A stretch of DNA of 64,000 bases, taken from the NCBI RefSeq assembly GCF_026627925.1, contig NZ_JAPNLE010000006.1, positions 480,709 to 544,708 of the forward strand. The letters are read 5' to 3'. The DNA is from Cupriavidus sp. D39. GTDB taxonomy: Bacteria > Pseudomonadota > Gammaproteobacteria > Burkholderiales > Burkholderiaceae. Below are positions 21,102 through 30,162 of the stretch, piece after piece; position 1 is the first letter of the stretch; each line of letters begins with the position of its first letter. A program made the position numbers and the translations under genes. The notes below the pieces were generated by a model. It did no database searches. It saw nothing but the letters and a program-made list of their open reading frames with translations, and was not told where the DNA came from.

Positions 21102-22517
21102 ATGTCGGACCGATCAACGCTTGACGTCAAGCAGTTTATTGACGCACAGAAGTTTTCGCTTTTCCATTGGACGATTCTCACGCTCTGTTTTCTGGTCGTG
21201 GTGATGGATGGATACGATACCGTCGCAATCGGCTATGTCGCGCGTTCGCTTTCCGATGACTGGAACCTTGCGCACGAGGCATTAGGGCCGGTCATGAGCG
21301 CGGCGCTCGTTGGGCTTGGCGTCGGCGCTTTCCTGGGCGGACCTCTCGCGGACAGATACGGGAGAAGGAAAGTGATCATCGGCTCGACTATCCTGTTCGG
21401 CGCCTTCACTGCGTTGTGTGCAGTCGCGTCAACGCTCGGAAGCTTGACTGTATTCCGCTTGATGGCAGGTGTCGGTTTGGGGGCGGCCATGCCGAACTCT
21501 GCGGCATTGATGTCTGAATTCGCGCCCGCGCGCGTGCGATCGCTGACGGTCAATACCCAATTGATGGGATTCTCGGCTGGCATGGCAATCGCGGGCGCGG
21601 CGTCATCGTCGCTGATTCCTGCATTCGGCTGGCGCAGCGTCTTTGTCGCGGGAGGCATTGCGCCTCTTGTGCTGGCGGTCATGCTCATTGTGTGGCTGCC
21701 TGAATCCGTGCAATTCCTAGTGTTGCGTCGGCCGAAGGATGCGCGAATTCCGCTCATTCTTCAGAAACTCGCACGTTCCGCCGCAATCCACGCGACATCT
21801 TTCAAGCTCGCGAACGAGCCGGCCTGCGCTGCGAAATCGCAGGGCGGCCTGATCCTGTCGAAGAAATACCGCATTGGCACCGCGCTGCTGTGGGTCTGCT
21901 ATTTCATGCATCTGCTGATCTATTACCTGCTGGCAGGATGGATGCCCAGCTTGTTCAGGGATGCAGGATTCAGTTTGAAAAGCGCATCGCTGATTTCGTC
22001 AATGTTTCCAGTGGGCGGCGCCATCGGTACCGTACTCGTCGGCTATGTGATGGACCGCTGCAACGCTCCACGGGTGGTGGGCTGGGTCTACACCTGTGTC
22101 GCTGCGGTCACAGTACTGGTAGGCCAGACGCTTGGCATGCCTGTTCTCCTATGTCTGCTCGTCTTTATGACCGGTGCCATGGTCACGAGCGCCGGTACGT
22201 CGATGACCGCCATTTCTGCGCAATTCTACGGCCCGGAATGCCGCGCGACGGGCGTATCGTGGATGTACACCGTGGGTCGATTCGGCGCCGTATTCGGTGT
22301 GTTAGTGGGCGGAGCGCTGACCGGCATCGGCTGGAAGTTCGGCGCCGTGTTCGCCATTCTCGCGATTCCTGCGCTGATCGCCGGCATGGGACTACTCACG
22401 CTCGCGCGATTGGGACGCGCGCCGAGCGCGCGCGGCATGACCGATTTGAATGAGGGAGAGCAGCGTAGTCGTGACCAGGGAGACGATTCGCCGTTGGTGC
22501 GACAAGCGCGGCACTGA
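21102..22517 (+). CDS. MFS transporter, aromatic acid:H+ symporter (AAHS) type
   Basis: ATG 21102 follows GGAGA, and an upstream in-frame start is less likely. Twelve hydrophobic segments are visible. The first carries the family motif DGYDTVAIGYV, and the loop after the second carries GGPLADRYGRRKV. AAHS members (PcaK, BenK, MhpT) import hydroxylated aromatic or related acids. The last 15-20 codons run into DNA that encodes an IS6 transposase in another frame, so the natural C terminus was probably altered by that insertion. It lies between a GMC dehydrogenase and an aldehyde dehydrogenase. Confidence 0.88.
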   Translation: MSDRSTLDVKQFIDAQKFSLFHWTILTLCFLVVVMDGYDTVAIGYVARSLSDDWNLAHEALGPVMSAALVGLGVGAFLGGPLADRYGRRKVIIGSTILFGAFTALCAVASTLGSLTVFRLMAGVGLGAAMPNSAALMSEFAPARVRSLTVNTQLMGFSAGMAIAGAASSSLIPAFGWRSVFVAGGIAPLVLAVMLIVWLPESVQFLVLRRPKDARIPLILQKLARSAAIHATSFKLANEPACAAKSQGGLILSKKYRIGTALLWVCYFMHLLIYYLLAGWMPSLFRDAGFSLKSASLISSMFPVGGAIGTVLVGYVMDRCNAPRVVGWVYTCVAAVTVLVGQTLGMPVLLCLLVFMTGAMVTSAGTSMTAISAQFYGPECRATGVSWMYTVGRFGAVFGVLVGGALTGIGWKFGAVFAILAIPALIAGMGLLTLARLGRAPSARGMTDLNEGEQRSRDQGDDSPLVRQARH

Positions 22518-22620
22518 CTTCCCCCGCCGCGTCAAGGAAGCCCGAGGCAAACCGGGCCGCATCTGGCATCTGGATGAAATGTTCGTGCGCCAACGTGAGC
22601 GGCGCATGCGTGGATCTCAT
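22471..22620 (+). mobile_element. IS6-family transposase fragment
   Basis: The frame gives VTRETIRRWCDKRGTDFPRR and then GRIWHLDEMFV, which contains the first catalytic aspartate region of IS6/IS26 transposases. Only about 45 residues remain, with neither terminus. It overlaps the end of the MFS gene and is followed by a 60-70-base stretch (22630-22704, minus strand) that also occurs at 28051. Confidence 0.75.
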
Positions 22621-22761
22621 GCCTTCAGACCCACCCAGGTCTTTCCGTCCGCCTTCGGCACCCTCCCTCATTGCCCTGTCTCGCTGTTGGTAAGTTGAGA
22701 ACACCGGCTGCGGCCCTCGATGTTCTTGTGTCGGTGCGCCTTCCCGTGAGTTTCATTAGGT

Positions 22762-22773
22762 GGAACGCGTTTC
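22762..22773. promoter_or_regulatory. Operator-like GGAAC-N2-GTTTC site
   Basis: GGAAC-GC-GTTTC stands eight bases before the -35 box of the next promoter and has the same core as the site before the porin (11066-11077). Confidence 0.5.
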
Positions 22774-22780
22774 GAAAATA

Positions 22781-22809
22781 TTGACGAGAGCGAGCTTCAG
22801 GCCTATAGT
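22781..22809 (+). promoter_or_regulatory. Sigma70-type promoter of aldehyde dehydrogenase 2
   Basis: TTGACG (22781-22786) and TATAGT (22804-22809) are separated by 17 bases. The start codon at 22892 lies about 75 bases after the expected transcription start. Confidence 0.7.
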
Positions 22810-22821
22810 CACTTTCAACCT

Positions 22822-22856
22822 TCAGTGCGGCATGCCAGAAAGACATGCCGCACTGA
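22822..22856. promoter_or_regulatory. Perfect 13-bp inverted repeat in the 5' leader of aldehyde dehydrogenase 2
   Basis: TCAGTGCGGCATG and its exact complement flank a nine-base loop. It lies only about 5-8 bases after the expected transcription start. It could be an operator or an RNA hairpin controlling the downstream gene. No U-run follows, so a simple terminator is unlikely. Confidence 0.65.
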
Positions 22857-22891
22857 CCTCATCTTCCAGAGCCAGATGGTCAGGGAACAAA

Positions 22892-24415
22892 ATGACAGAT
22901 GCAATTGCAGATAAAGTCCGCCCCGAAAGCGTTGATGTTGATTCAGGCACCGTGCCTGTCGCGCACAACTTTGTGGACGGTGAATGGGTGAGCGCGATCA
23001 GCGGCAAAACCTACAAGAGGCTCAGTCCGTACGACCAGAACATCGTCGGCATCTACCAGGACTCGGACATTGCCGACGCGGAGAATGCCATCGATGCCGC
23101 CCGCAAGGCGTTCGACTTTGGCCCTTGGCCGCGCGCAGCCGCCGCAGAGCGTGCAGCCGTTCTCAAACGAGCGGCGGGCCTGCTTCGGCAGCGAAGCGAC
23201 GTGCTGGCCACAATCATGACAAAGGAAGTCGGGCAGCCAAAGCGCGAGCAACTGAAGTTCGTGATGGGGGCCGCCGATACACTCGAATACTACGCGAACC
23301 TGGTTGTTACTCGCCGGGACGAAGCGGTCTATGGCCAGCATCCCGACGCCATGGGTATCGTAGCCAAGGAGCCTGTCGGCGTCGTGGGCTCATTGACCGC
23401 CTGGAATACGCCGCTGTCCGTTACGCACAAAGCCTGTCCGGCCTTGGCTGCGGGCTGCACGCTGGTTGTCAAGCCAGGACACCAGTCGCCTGGTGCCCTG
23501 ATGTTATTTGCCGATATCCTCCATGAGGCCGGACTGCCGAAGGGCGTCTTTAACGTTGTTACAAGTGCGATTGACAACGGAGCCGTGGTCGGTCAAGCGA
23601 TTGCCGGGAGTGAGAAGGTAGATATGGTGACATTCACCGGATCTTCCGCCACCGGCAAGGCTGTCATGCGGGCGGCAGCCGGCAACCTCAAGCGAGTCAA
23701 GCTTGAACTTGGCGGAAAATCGCCCCAGGTCATCTTTGCCGATGCACCTTCGTTGGAAGCTGCGGCGGCATCTGTGGCTAAGGGTATTGTCCGCCTGGCT
23801 GGTCAATCGTGTCAGGCGGGCAGCCGTGTACTGGTGCAGAGATCGGTTAAGGAAGAATTTGTCGAGCGTCTGCTCAAGCACATCGCCGCGACAAAGCTGG
23901 GGGACCCCATGGTCGAGGGCACCACGTGCGGGCCACTGGTGAACGAGGCGCAACTGCGTCGGGTGGAGTCCCTTGTGAACGAAAGCAAGGATGTGGCCAA
24001 ACTTCTGGTCGGCGGCAAGCGCCCCCTCAGAGAGGATTTGGAGAAGGGCTTCTTTTTCGAGCCGACCGTATTTGATGATGTTCCACCTACGGCACGTATT
24101 GCGCAAGAAGAAGTCTTCGGCCCAGTTCTTAGCATCATGACTTTCGATGAAGTTGAGGAAGCCATCGAAATTGCGAATCAAACCATCTACGGACTGGTTG
24201 CGGGCTGCTGGACCCAGGACCTGAAAACGGCCATGTTGTTTGCCAGGCGCGTTCGTGCCGGAATGGTGTGGGTCAACGGCTTCCGGGACGATTCCATCCT
24301 TAAATACATGCCGGTCGGCGGCTTCAAACAAAGCGGTATCGGACGTGAAATGGGGCCGGAAGGACTCGATGAATTCCTTGAGGTCAAGAGCATCATGATC
24401 CGTTACAACAATTGA
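22892..24415 (+). CDS. Aldehyde dehydrogenase 2 (NAD(P)+)
   Basis: ATG 22892 is the likely start; the frame is open further upstream but that part is leader. The family landmarks are FTGSSATGKAV, LELGGKSPQVIF with the catalytic glutamate, GQSCQAGSR with the catalytic cysteine, and QEEVFGPVLS. The C terminus GGFKQSGIGREMG is complete. About 507 residues, uninterrupted. The cysteine context is GQSCQAG rather than the GQICSAG of the other two copies, so this is a different subfamily. It has its own promoter with a hairpin leader. Confidence 0.92.
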   Translation: MTDAIADKVRPESVDVDSGTVPVAHNFVDGEWVSAISGKTYKRLSPYDQNIVGIYQDSDIADAENAIDAARKAFDFGPWPRAAAAERAAVLKRAAGLLRQRSDVLATIMTKEVGQPKREQLKFVMGAADTLEYYANLVVTRRDEAVYGQHPDAMGIVAKEPVGVVGSLTAWNTPLSVTHKACPALAAGCTLVVKPGHQSPGALMLFADILHEAGLPKGVFNVVTSAIDNGAVVGQAIAGSEKVDMVTFTGSSATGKAVMRAAAGNLKRVKLELGGKSPQVIFADAPSLEAAAASVAKGIVRLAGQSCQAGSRVLVQRSVKEEFVERLLKHIAATKLGDPMVEGTTCGPLVNEAQLRRVESLVNESKDVAKLLVGGKRPLREDLEKGFFFEPTVFDDVPPTARIAQEEVFGPVLSIMTFDEVEEAIEIANQTIYGLVAGCWTQDLKTAMLFARRVRAGMVWVNGFRDDSILKYMPVGGFKQSGIGREMGPEGLDEFLEVKSIMIRYNN

Positions 24416-24549
24416 AGTTTTCGATTTTCACGAGGAACTAAAAGGGCATATCCAGTTTCGTCACTGGAACTGACTTTAATCCCTGACTTCATTCAATATT
24501 CGCAATGCGTAACCGTCTGCCGGGGTATCGCATATTAGGGTAGCTTTTT

Positions 24550-25307
24550 ATGACCAAACGAGTAGCTGTCGTTACTGGCGGGGCGTCAGGCCTGGGTTGG
24601 GCTATCTGCCAGAGTCTGGCTCAGGACGGGCTCAATGTTGTTATTGTCGACCGCAACGCAGAAGCAAGTGCGCGTGCGCTCGAGTTGGTGAGCCGGGGGC
24701 TTTCGGCTTCTGCGGTTTTGGGCGACCTGACCGATCTGGATGCAATATCGGGGTTAGCCGCCGGCATCCTAGACAGGCATGGGCGTTGTGACGTGCTTGT
24801 CAACAACGCAGGCACACATATCAAGCGGGCCAATGGGCAGCGATTCGCTTTTGAGGAGATCTCAAGGAAGGAATGGGACCTTTCCATCGCGCTGCATATG
24901 ACAGCGCCCTTGTTACTGAGCCAGGCTTTCCTGCCCGGTATGAAAGAACGTGGGTGGGGTCGCGTGATCAACATTGCTTCGCGAGTGGCACGAACCTACA
25001 CCGTACAAGGCAGCGCTTTCTATGTCGCATCAAAAGCGGGGCTTGTGGGGCTGACACGGTCGATTGCCGGCGAGTACGCGCCCCACGGGATCACCTCCAA
25101 TGCCATTGCTCCTGGACGATTCAAAACCCCCTGACCGATCGTTCGGCTGCCGACGTGAGAGATCTTTCGCTGAAGGAGTTGCCGGTTGGCCGGTTGGGTG
25201 AACCGATGGAAGTGGGCAAGGCGGTCAGCTACCTTGCTTCCGAAAGTGCCGGATTTATTACTGGTGCGGTCCTGGATATGAACGGAGGCGGCTTCATGGC
25301 ACCCTGA
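24550..25307 (+). pseudogene. Short-chain dehydrogenase/reductase 2, single-base frameshift
   Basis: ATG 24550 begins TKRVAVVTGGASGLGWA, the NAD(P)-binding TGxxxGxG. NNAG and the Tyr-x-x-x-Lys active site FYVASKAG are present. The frame stops after RFKTP at the C run 25127-25131. One extra C continues with LTDRSAADVRDLSLKELP and the ending ITGAVLDMNGGGFMAP at 25307. The repaired length is about 252 residues, normal. The same kind of C terminus is fused to an Ldh2-type start at 19035. Confidence 0.87.
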
Positions 25308-25427
25308 GGAGAAACTTGCGCTCGCCACGACGGCGGGCCCGCCAGGTTGCAAGGGTGCTGTTGTGGCATCCCGCAAAAAGACAGGGAGCGAAAACTAAAA
25401 GAGGGTCCCTGCCGTCAAGGAGACATC

Positions 25428-26423
25428 ATGATTTTAAAAGCGTTTTCCCACACCATAGTCGCGCTGATTGCAGCGTCCACCATGGTGGGTGTGACACAGG
25501 CAAGGGAATTTCCCTCTCAACCAATCAAGATACTGGTTGGATTTGGCGCAGGTGGTGGGACAGACACGATTGCCAGACTTTACGCACGGGCGCTGAATCA
25601 AGAACTCAACACTCCTGTCATCGTTGAAAACAAGCCCGGAGCATCCCAGTTGGTAGCCATTCGTACGCTACTGGCGTCTCAGCCAGATGGGTACACATTA
25701 ATGCTGGCAAGCGGAAGCGCCCTGGCGCAGGGACCAGGGGTGCGTCGAGATCTCCCGTATGATCCGCTTAAGGACTTCAGTCTTATTTCCATGGTCGCCA
25801 CGGCACCGGGCGTGTTTGTCGTAAATCCGAGATTGCCGGTGCGATCCATGGATGAGTTGATCAGCTACGCCAAGGCACACCCGGGAGCCTTGAATTACGG
25901 AACTGCCGGGGTGGGGGCGGCCAATCATCTGCAGATGAAGTATCTGGAGAATGCCACTGGCGTCTCCATGACGCACATTCCTTACAAATCGGACCAGGAG
26001 GTCACGCTAGAAGTCGGTGCGGGGGAGGTCCAGGTGGGCCTGAGCGTTCCGCAGTTCGTCATCCCGCTGATTGCCGCCGGGAAGCTAAAGGGAATCGCGG
26101 TAACGGGATCGAGTCGTCTTCATGCGTTGCCGAATGTGCCAAGCTTGGCCGAGGCGCACATTGCAGCGCTCAGCAGCATGCAAAACTACACCTTTTATGG
26201 GTTGATTGGCCCCAAAGGGATGTCTCCTGCGATTGTTGAGCGAATCAACGCCGCCGTAAATAAGGCCTCTGCTTCGCCGGATGTGGCAAAACGGCTACGC
26301 GAGACGCTATATTGCGAGCCTGTGGTTGGATCCACTGCCTCATTCCGAGACTATATGAACAAAGAGGTTGGAAAGTGGCGTGAACTTGGGAGGACCGTAA
26401 TCATCGGTGCCACGGGGGACTGA
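25428..26423 (+). CDS. Bug/TctC substrate-binding protein 3
   Basis: ATG 25428 follows AAGGAGA; an earlier in-frame start at 25347 lacks a ribosome site. The signal peptide ends GVTQARE. The family start FPSQPIKILVGFGAGGGTD, IVENKPGAS and MTHIPYKSD are present. The length of 331 residues is typical and the frame is open. It closely resembles Bug 2 and Bug 4, including a C-terminal cysteine (LYCEP), so these three form a subgroup separate from Bug 1. The ligand is unknown. Confidence 0.9.
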   Translation: MILKAFSHTIVALIAASTMVGVTQAREFPSQPIKILVGFGAGGGTDTIARLYARALNQELNTPVIVENKPGASQLVAIRTLLASQPDGYTLMLASGSALAQGPGVRRDLPYDPLKDFSLISMVATAPGVFVVNPRLPVRSMDELISYAKAHPGALNYGTAGVGAANHLQMKYLENATGVSMTHIPYKSDQEVTLEVGAGEVQVGLSVPQFVIPLIAAGKLKGIAVTGSSRLHALPNVPSLAEAHIAALSSMQNYTFYGLIGPKGMSPAIVERINAAVNKASASPDVAKRLRETLYCEPVVGSTASFRDYMNKEVGKWRELGRTVIIGATGD

Positions 26424-26452
26424 TCTTGATAAGTCAGCAGCGTGAAGCACGA

Positions 26453-26467
26453 TTCCGAATAACGGAA
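26453..26467. promoter_or_regulatory. Operator-like inverted repeat TTCCG-N5-CGGAA
   Basis: Perfect five-base arms lie 30 bases after the Bug 3 stop and about 85 before the next start. CGGAACCA also resembles the half-site before the porin. TTGACA at 26483 and TATAGT at 26509 nearby are 20 bases apart, longer than usual for a sigma70 promoter. Confidence 0.4.
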
Positions 26468-26553
26468 CCAGGATCCAAAGCATTGACACGCCACTATCGA
26501 CCTCGGCCTATAGTTGCGCGGGTTTCAACAGAGACAGCAATAGGAAAAGCAAG

Positions 26554-26915
26554 ATGTTGAGTCAAACCACTATCAAGCGCTATTTCGAGGCGCTGAGCAC
26601 GCACAACGGCGCACTCGCGGCTTCCCTATTTACGGAGGATGGCGTGATCGACGACTTTCGCGGACGCCACCATGCCGGGCGCCCCAACATTGAGGTGTTC
26701 ATCAACCAGGTGCCGGTCCTCGAACTGCAGTTCGTGTCGGACTTCATTGAAGAACCCCCCGTGTGACGGCGTATGGGTACATCCATTATCCCGGCAAGGA
26801 ATCCGTGCTTGTCCGTTGGGTGTTTTCCTCTGGCGATGGAGACCAGATTGCGCACTTGAGCAACTCGCGCATCGAACTTACGCCGGCGGAGCGGGCAACC
26901 CCAAGGCGCACCTGA
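26554..26915 (+). pseudogene. SnoaL/NTF2-like small protein, single-base frameshift
   Basis: ATG 26554 opens MLSQTTIKRYFEALSTHNGA, typical of the NTF2-like cone fold. The frame stops at 26764 after the C run 26755-26760. One more C gives EEPPRVTAYGYIHYPGK, RWVFSSGDGDQIAHLSNSR and a stop at 26915, about 120 residues, the normal length. Such proteins include small isomerases, dehydratases and subunits of ring-hydroxylating enzymes. Lying just before an amidohydrolase, it probably acts on the same pathway (inference). Confidence 0.75.
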
Positions 26916-26950
26916 ATTTCGTAGCAACACCAACGTACGGCAAGACGAAG

Positions 26951-28044
26951 ATGAGCCAAGACACTGGTCACACACCTCTCGGTAAGGATGGACGGCCCGT
27001 CCGTGGTACACACCCGAACTTCTTCTTCGATGACGAGTGGCTGGCTCTCCGGACCGAGGAGGCGCTCGAACCTGATCTGCCAGTCGTCGATCCACATCAT
27101 CACCTGTGGGAGCGGTCGGTGCCCTACTGGGTGCGTCAACTGCTTGAGGATCTGCGCTGTGGCCATAACATCCGTGGCACGGTTTATGTGGAGGCCGGGG
27201 CTATGTACCGCGCCGATGGCGACACGCATCGTGCCAGCCTTGGAGAAGTGGAATACGCCAATGGCGTCGCTGCGGCCTTCGCGAGCGGCTATTACGGTGC
27301 GCTGCGCGCCTGTGCTGGCATCGTCGGAAAAGTTGACCTGCGCCATCACGGGGCCGCTGCGGAAGAACTCCTTCAGGCCTGCATCGCGCGGGCACCCGAT
27401 CGGTTTCGCGGTGTTCGCAATATGGCTGCACTGGATTCCAGTCCAGAGGTCAGCCAAATCGCCGTGCCTCCCATTCAGGATCTCATGCTGGACAGACGCT
27501 TTCGCGAGGGCTTTGCAAAACTGGCCCCTTTGCGGCTGTCGTTCGATTCATATTGCTACCATCCGCAGCTGCCGCAGCTTGTGGACCTCGTGGATGCCTT
27601 CCCGGAAACCAGGATCATCATCAATCACTGCGGCGCTCGCGTCGGCCAGGGGCCTTATGCCGGCAGGAAGGACGAGGTGTTCGCCGAATGGAAGACATCG
27701 ATCCAGACGCTCGCCGAACGTCCCAATGTGTTTATGAAGATCGGTGGGCTGATCGGCCGCTTGACCGGTCTGACGTTCATTGATCAGGAGCTTCCACCGA
27801 CCTCGAACGAACTGGCGGACGCCTGGAGGCCCACCATCGAGACGTGCATTGAAGCCTTTGGTCCCGAGCGCTGCATGTTCGAGAGCAACTTCCTCCGGAT
27901 AAGTCCGGCGTGTCGGCTGTCGTCCTGTGGAATTCATTCAAACGCGTTGTCAAGGACTATTCCGACTCCGAGAAGGCACTGCTCTTTTCCGGCACTGCCA
28001 TCCACGCTTACCGATTACCCGAGTCCTTGGGAAAGACGGAGTGA
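26951..28044 (+). pseudogene. Amidohydrolase (Amidohydro_2, TIM-barrel), single-base frameshift near the C terminus
   Basis: ATG 26951 opens MSQDTGHTPLGKDG. Metal-binding HxH is in VDPHHHLWE, and later ligands lie in IIINHCG and the ERCMFESNF strand. The frame breaks at 27892-27893 (CC). One more C gives NFPPDKSGVSAVVLWN and AIHAYRLPESLGKTE to the stop at 28044, about 364 residues. The family (LigI, 4-sulfomuconolactone hydrolase, ACMSD relatives) hydrolyses lactones or decarboxylates dicarboxylic compounds. The longer ORF starting at 26672 is an artefact of the frame being open upstream. Confidence 0.85.
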
Positions 28045-28050
28045 AGTCGG

Positions 28051-28130
28051 TGTGCTGTCAACTTACCGACGACGAGACAAGGCCATAAGTGGAGAGCCGA
28101 CGGTTCGGAAAGCGCCAGACGCCGGGCTTT
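28051..28130 (+). repeat. Short dispersed remnant shared with 22630-22704
   Basis: The stretch TCAACTTACCGACGACGAGA continues with further similarity, and the minus strand at 22630-22704 carries the same pattern (TCAACTTACCAACAGCGAGA). In both, the frame reads STY.(Q/R)RD(R/K)A. It may be the start of a regulator gene, but I cannot identify it. Confidence 0.4.
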
Positions 28131-28219
28131 CAAGCAGTTGCTCGACGAACCCGGCCACTGAGCGCACAAGATTCGCTGAGAGCAGTTGATAACCAATTAC
28201 AAGTAGTTGGAGACAAAAG

Positions 28220-28504
28220 ATGAAGCAGTCTGTCTGTAATGTGCTCGCGATTCTCCCCTTCGCGATGGCATGCGCCGCCGCCACCTTCGCCTCGGACGCG
28301 TATCCAAGCCATCCCATACGTCTTGTGGTGAACACCGGTCCAGGCGGGCTGGTGGATTTCACAACACGCCTGATTGCACGGGAATTGAATCTGCAGTTGA
28401 AGCAGCAAGTGGTCGCGGCCCTGTTCCTCGCCTCCGATGAGGCAAATTTCATCACGGGCGTATCGGTGCTGGTCGATGGTGGCCGGATTCTGAACCGCAT
28501 CTGA
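28220..28504 (+). pseudogene. Chimeric ORF: Bug receptor N terminus fused in frame to SDR C terminus
   Basis: ATG 28220 after GGAGAC encodes a signal peptide (MKQSVCN ... ATFASDAYPSHPIRLVV) matching Bug 1 at 6357 through NTGPGGLVDFTTRLIA and LQLKQQVV. The frame then passes directly to [14 protein letters not shown] and the ending NRI, the last residues of SDR 1 (10003-10838). The bases after the stop (TGATAGCAC) also match those after SDR 1. The product is 94 residues. A deletion inside a second copy of the Bug 1 - ALDH 1 - Bug 2 - SDR 1 run explains it exactly. It could be exported but lacks a complete fold. Confidence 0.88.
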
Positions 28505-28609
28505 TAGCACCCCCAGCGGCCACGCGCCACTTTGAGGGCTTGGTCTATCTTGGACCGCACGTAGAAATTTCAGGTTGTTCCCACGCGGTCCTGATTGAAG
28601 GAGACACTC

Positions 28610-30097
28610 TTGATCGAAACTCCATCCGCAATTCGGCCCGCTTTCCTGTCCAACCCGGACAAATTGCACTTCATTGACGGCAAGTGGCAATCATCGACGG
28701 CAGGCGAGAGCATCCAGACATTCAATCCCGCAACCGGCAAGGTGCTGGCGAGGGTTGCACGCGGCAGCCAGGCGGATATCGATGCCGCAGTGGCCGCGGC
28801 ACGTCGTGCATTCGAGGGCCCATGGAGCCGCTTCACACCGCATGAGCGTTACGCGCTGATGCTTCGCGTTTGCGATGTGATCGAAAGGAATTTCGAGGAA
28901 CTCGCCCTGCTCGACACGCTGGACATGGGCGCGCCGCTGTCGCGCACGAAGGCAATGAAGGATGGCCTGCTCAAGACCATCCTGTACTTCGCGAGCCAGG
29001 CGATGAACTGGTCCGGCTCGACAATCCCGAACTCTCTGCCTGGCAACTACACAACCCTGACGATCAAGGCACCTGTTGGCGTGATTGGCGGCATTACGCC
29101 GTGGAACGCCCCCTTGATCAGCATGTGGTGGATCATGGGCGGCGCGCTGGCAACCGGCTGCACCGCGGTGATCAAGCCCGCCGAAGACGCTTCGCTGTCC
29201 ACCTTGCGTACGGCTGAACTGCTGGTCGAAGCAGGTGTTCCGGAAGGAGTGATCAATGTCGTGACGGGCAATGGCTACGAGGCGGGTGCCGCGCTTGCCG
29301 CGCACATGGGGGTCGACCGCATCGCGTTCACCGGCTCCACCGTCACGGGTCGGGAAATCATCAAAGCCTCGGCCGGGAACATGAAGCGGATCCAGTTGGA
29401 GCTGGGTGGCAAGTCGCCGGATATCGTGTTCGGCGACGCAAACCTCGACAAGGCGGTTCCGGGAGCGGCGATGGGCGTTTTCAATAATTCCGGACAGATC
29501 TGCTCCGCGGGAACAAGGATCTTTGTCCAGCGAAACATCCACGAAGAGTTTGTTTCACGCCTCGTCAACTTCACGAAAGCTATCAGGACCGGCGATCCGT
29601 TTGATCCCGCTGTCCAGCTTGGCCCACTTGTTTCCCGTCGCCAGCTCGACCGGGTGATGGCGTACATGTCAATCGGCGTGGAGGAGGGCGCGCGGCTGGC
29701 TATCGGTGGCAACCAGCTCGCGGGCGAGCTGGCCGACGGCTACTTTGTCGCGCCAACCGTTTTCGATAACGTACGCCATGACATGAGGATCGCTCGCGAA
29801 GAGATCTTCGGACCGGTGGCATCGGTGATTCCCTTCGACACGACAGAGGAGGCGCTACGACTGGCCAACGATACCGAGTACGGTCTCGGAGGCGCTGTAT
29901 GGACCACCAATGTCGGTACGATGTCCAGGATGATCCATGGGATCAAGGCGGGGAAGTTGTGGGTCAATTGCTATGGACTGGCCGATCCGGCTGTCGGCTT
30001 CAGTGGCTACAAGCAGAGCGGCTATGGCATCAAGGGCGGAGCTCAGCACGTTGAAGGGTTCCTGTACGAGAAGAGTGTCTGCGTCAACGGCGACTAG
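28610..30097 (+). CDS. Aldehyde dehydrogenase 3 (NAD(P)+)
   Basis: TTG 28610 is preceded by AAGGAGA at a good distance, better than the in-frame TTG at 28595. FTGSTVTGREI, LELGGKSPDIVF, the catalytic cysteine in SGQICSAGTR and REEIFGPVASV are present. The C terminus GYKQSGYGIKGGAQH is complete. About 495 residues, no interruption. It is nearer to aldehyde dehydrogenase 1 than to 2. The gene follows the Bug/SDR chimera, where the ancestral order would have put a different enzyme, so it belonged to the next unit. Confidence 0.9.
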   Translation: MIETPSAIRPAFLSNPDKLHFIDGKWQSSTAGESIQTFNPATGKVLARVARGSQADIDAAVAAARRAFEGPWSRFTPHERYALMLRVCDVIERNFEELALLDTLDMGAPLSRTKAMKDGLLKTILYFASQAMNWSGSTIPNSLPGNYTTLTIKAPVGVIGGITPWNAPLISMWWIMGGALATGCTAVIKPAEDASLSTLRTAELLVEAGVPEGVINVVTGNGYEAGAALAAHMGVDRIAFTGSTVTGREIIKASAGNMKRIQLELGGKSPDIVFGDANLDKAVPGAAMGVFNNSGQICSAGTRIFVQRNIHEEFVSRLVNFTKAIRTGDPFDPAVQLGPLVSRRQLDRVMAYMSIGVEEGARLAIGGNQLAGELADGYFVAPTVFDNVRHDMRIAREEIFGPVASVIPFDTTEEALRLANDTEYGLGGAVWTTNVGTMSRMIHGIKAGKLWVNCYGLADPAVGFSGYKQSGYGIKGGAQHVEGFLYEKSVCVNGD

Positions 30098-30162
30098 GGC
30101 TGCTGCCCAATCCGGCAGGGAAATCCACAGTCGTCGATCCATGATTCCGGAACAGCAGCACT

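Noticed and set aside
26672..28189. One 505-residue amidohydrolase ORF
   Set aside because: Its first 93 codons overlap the NTF2-like gene in another frame and its last 50 codons follow a frameshift. Homology supports 26951-28044.
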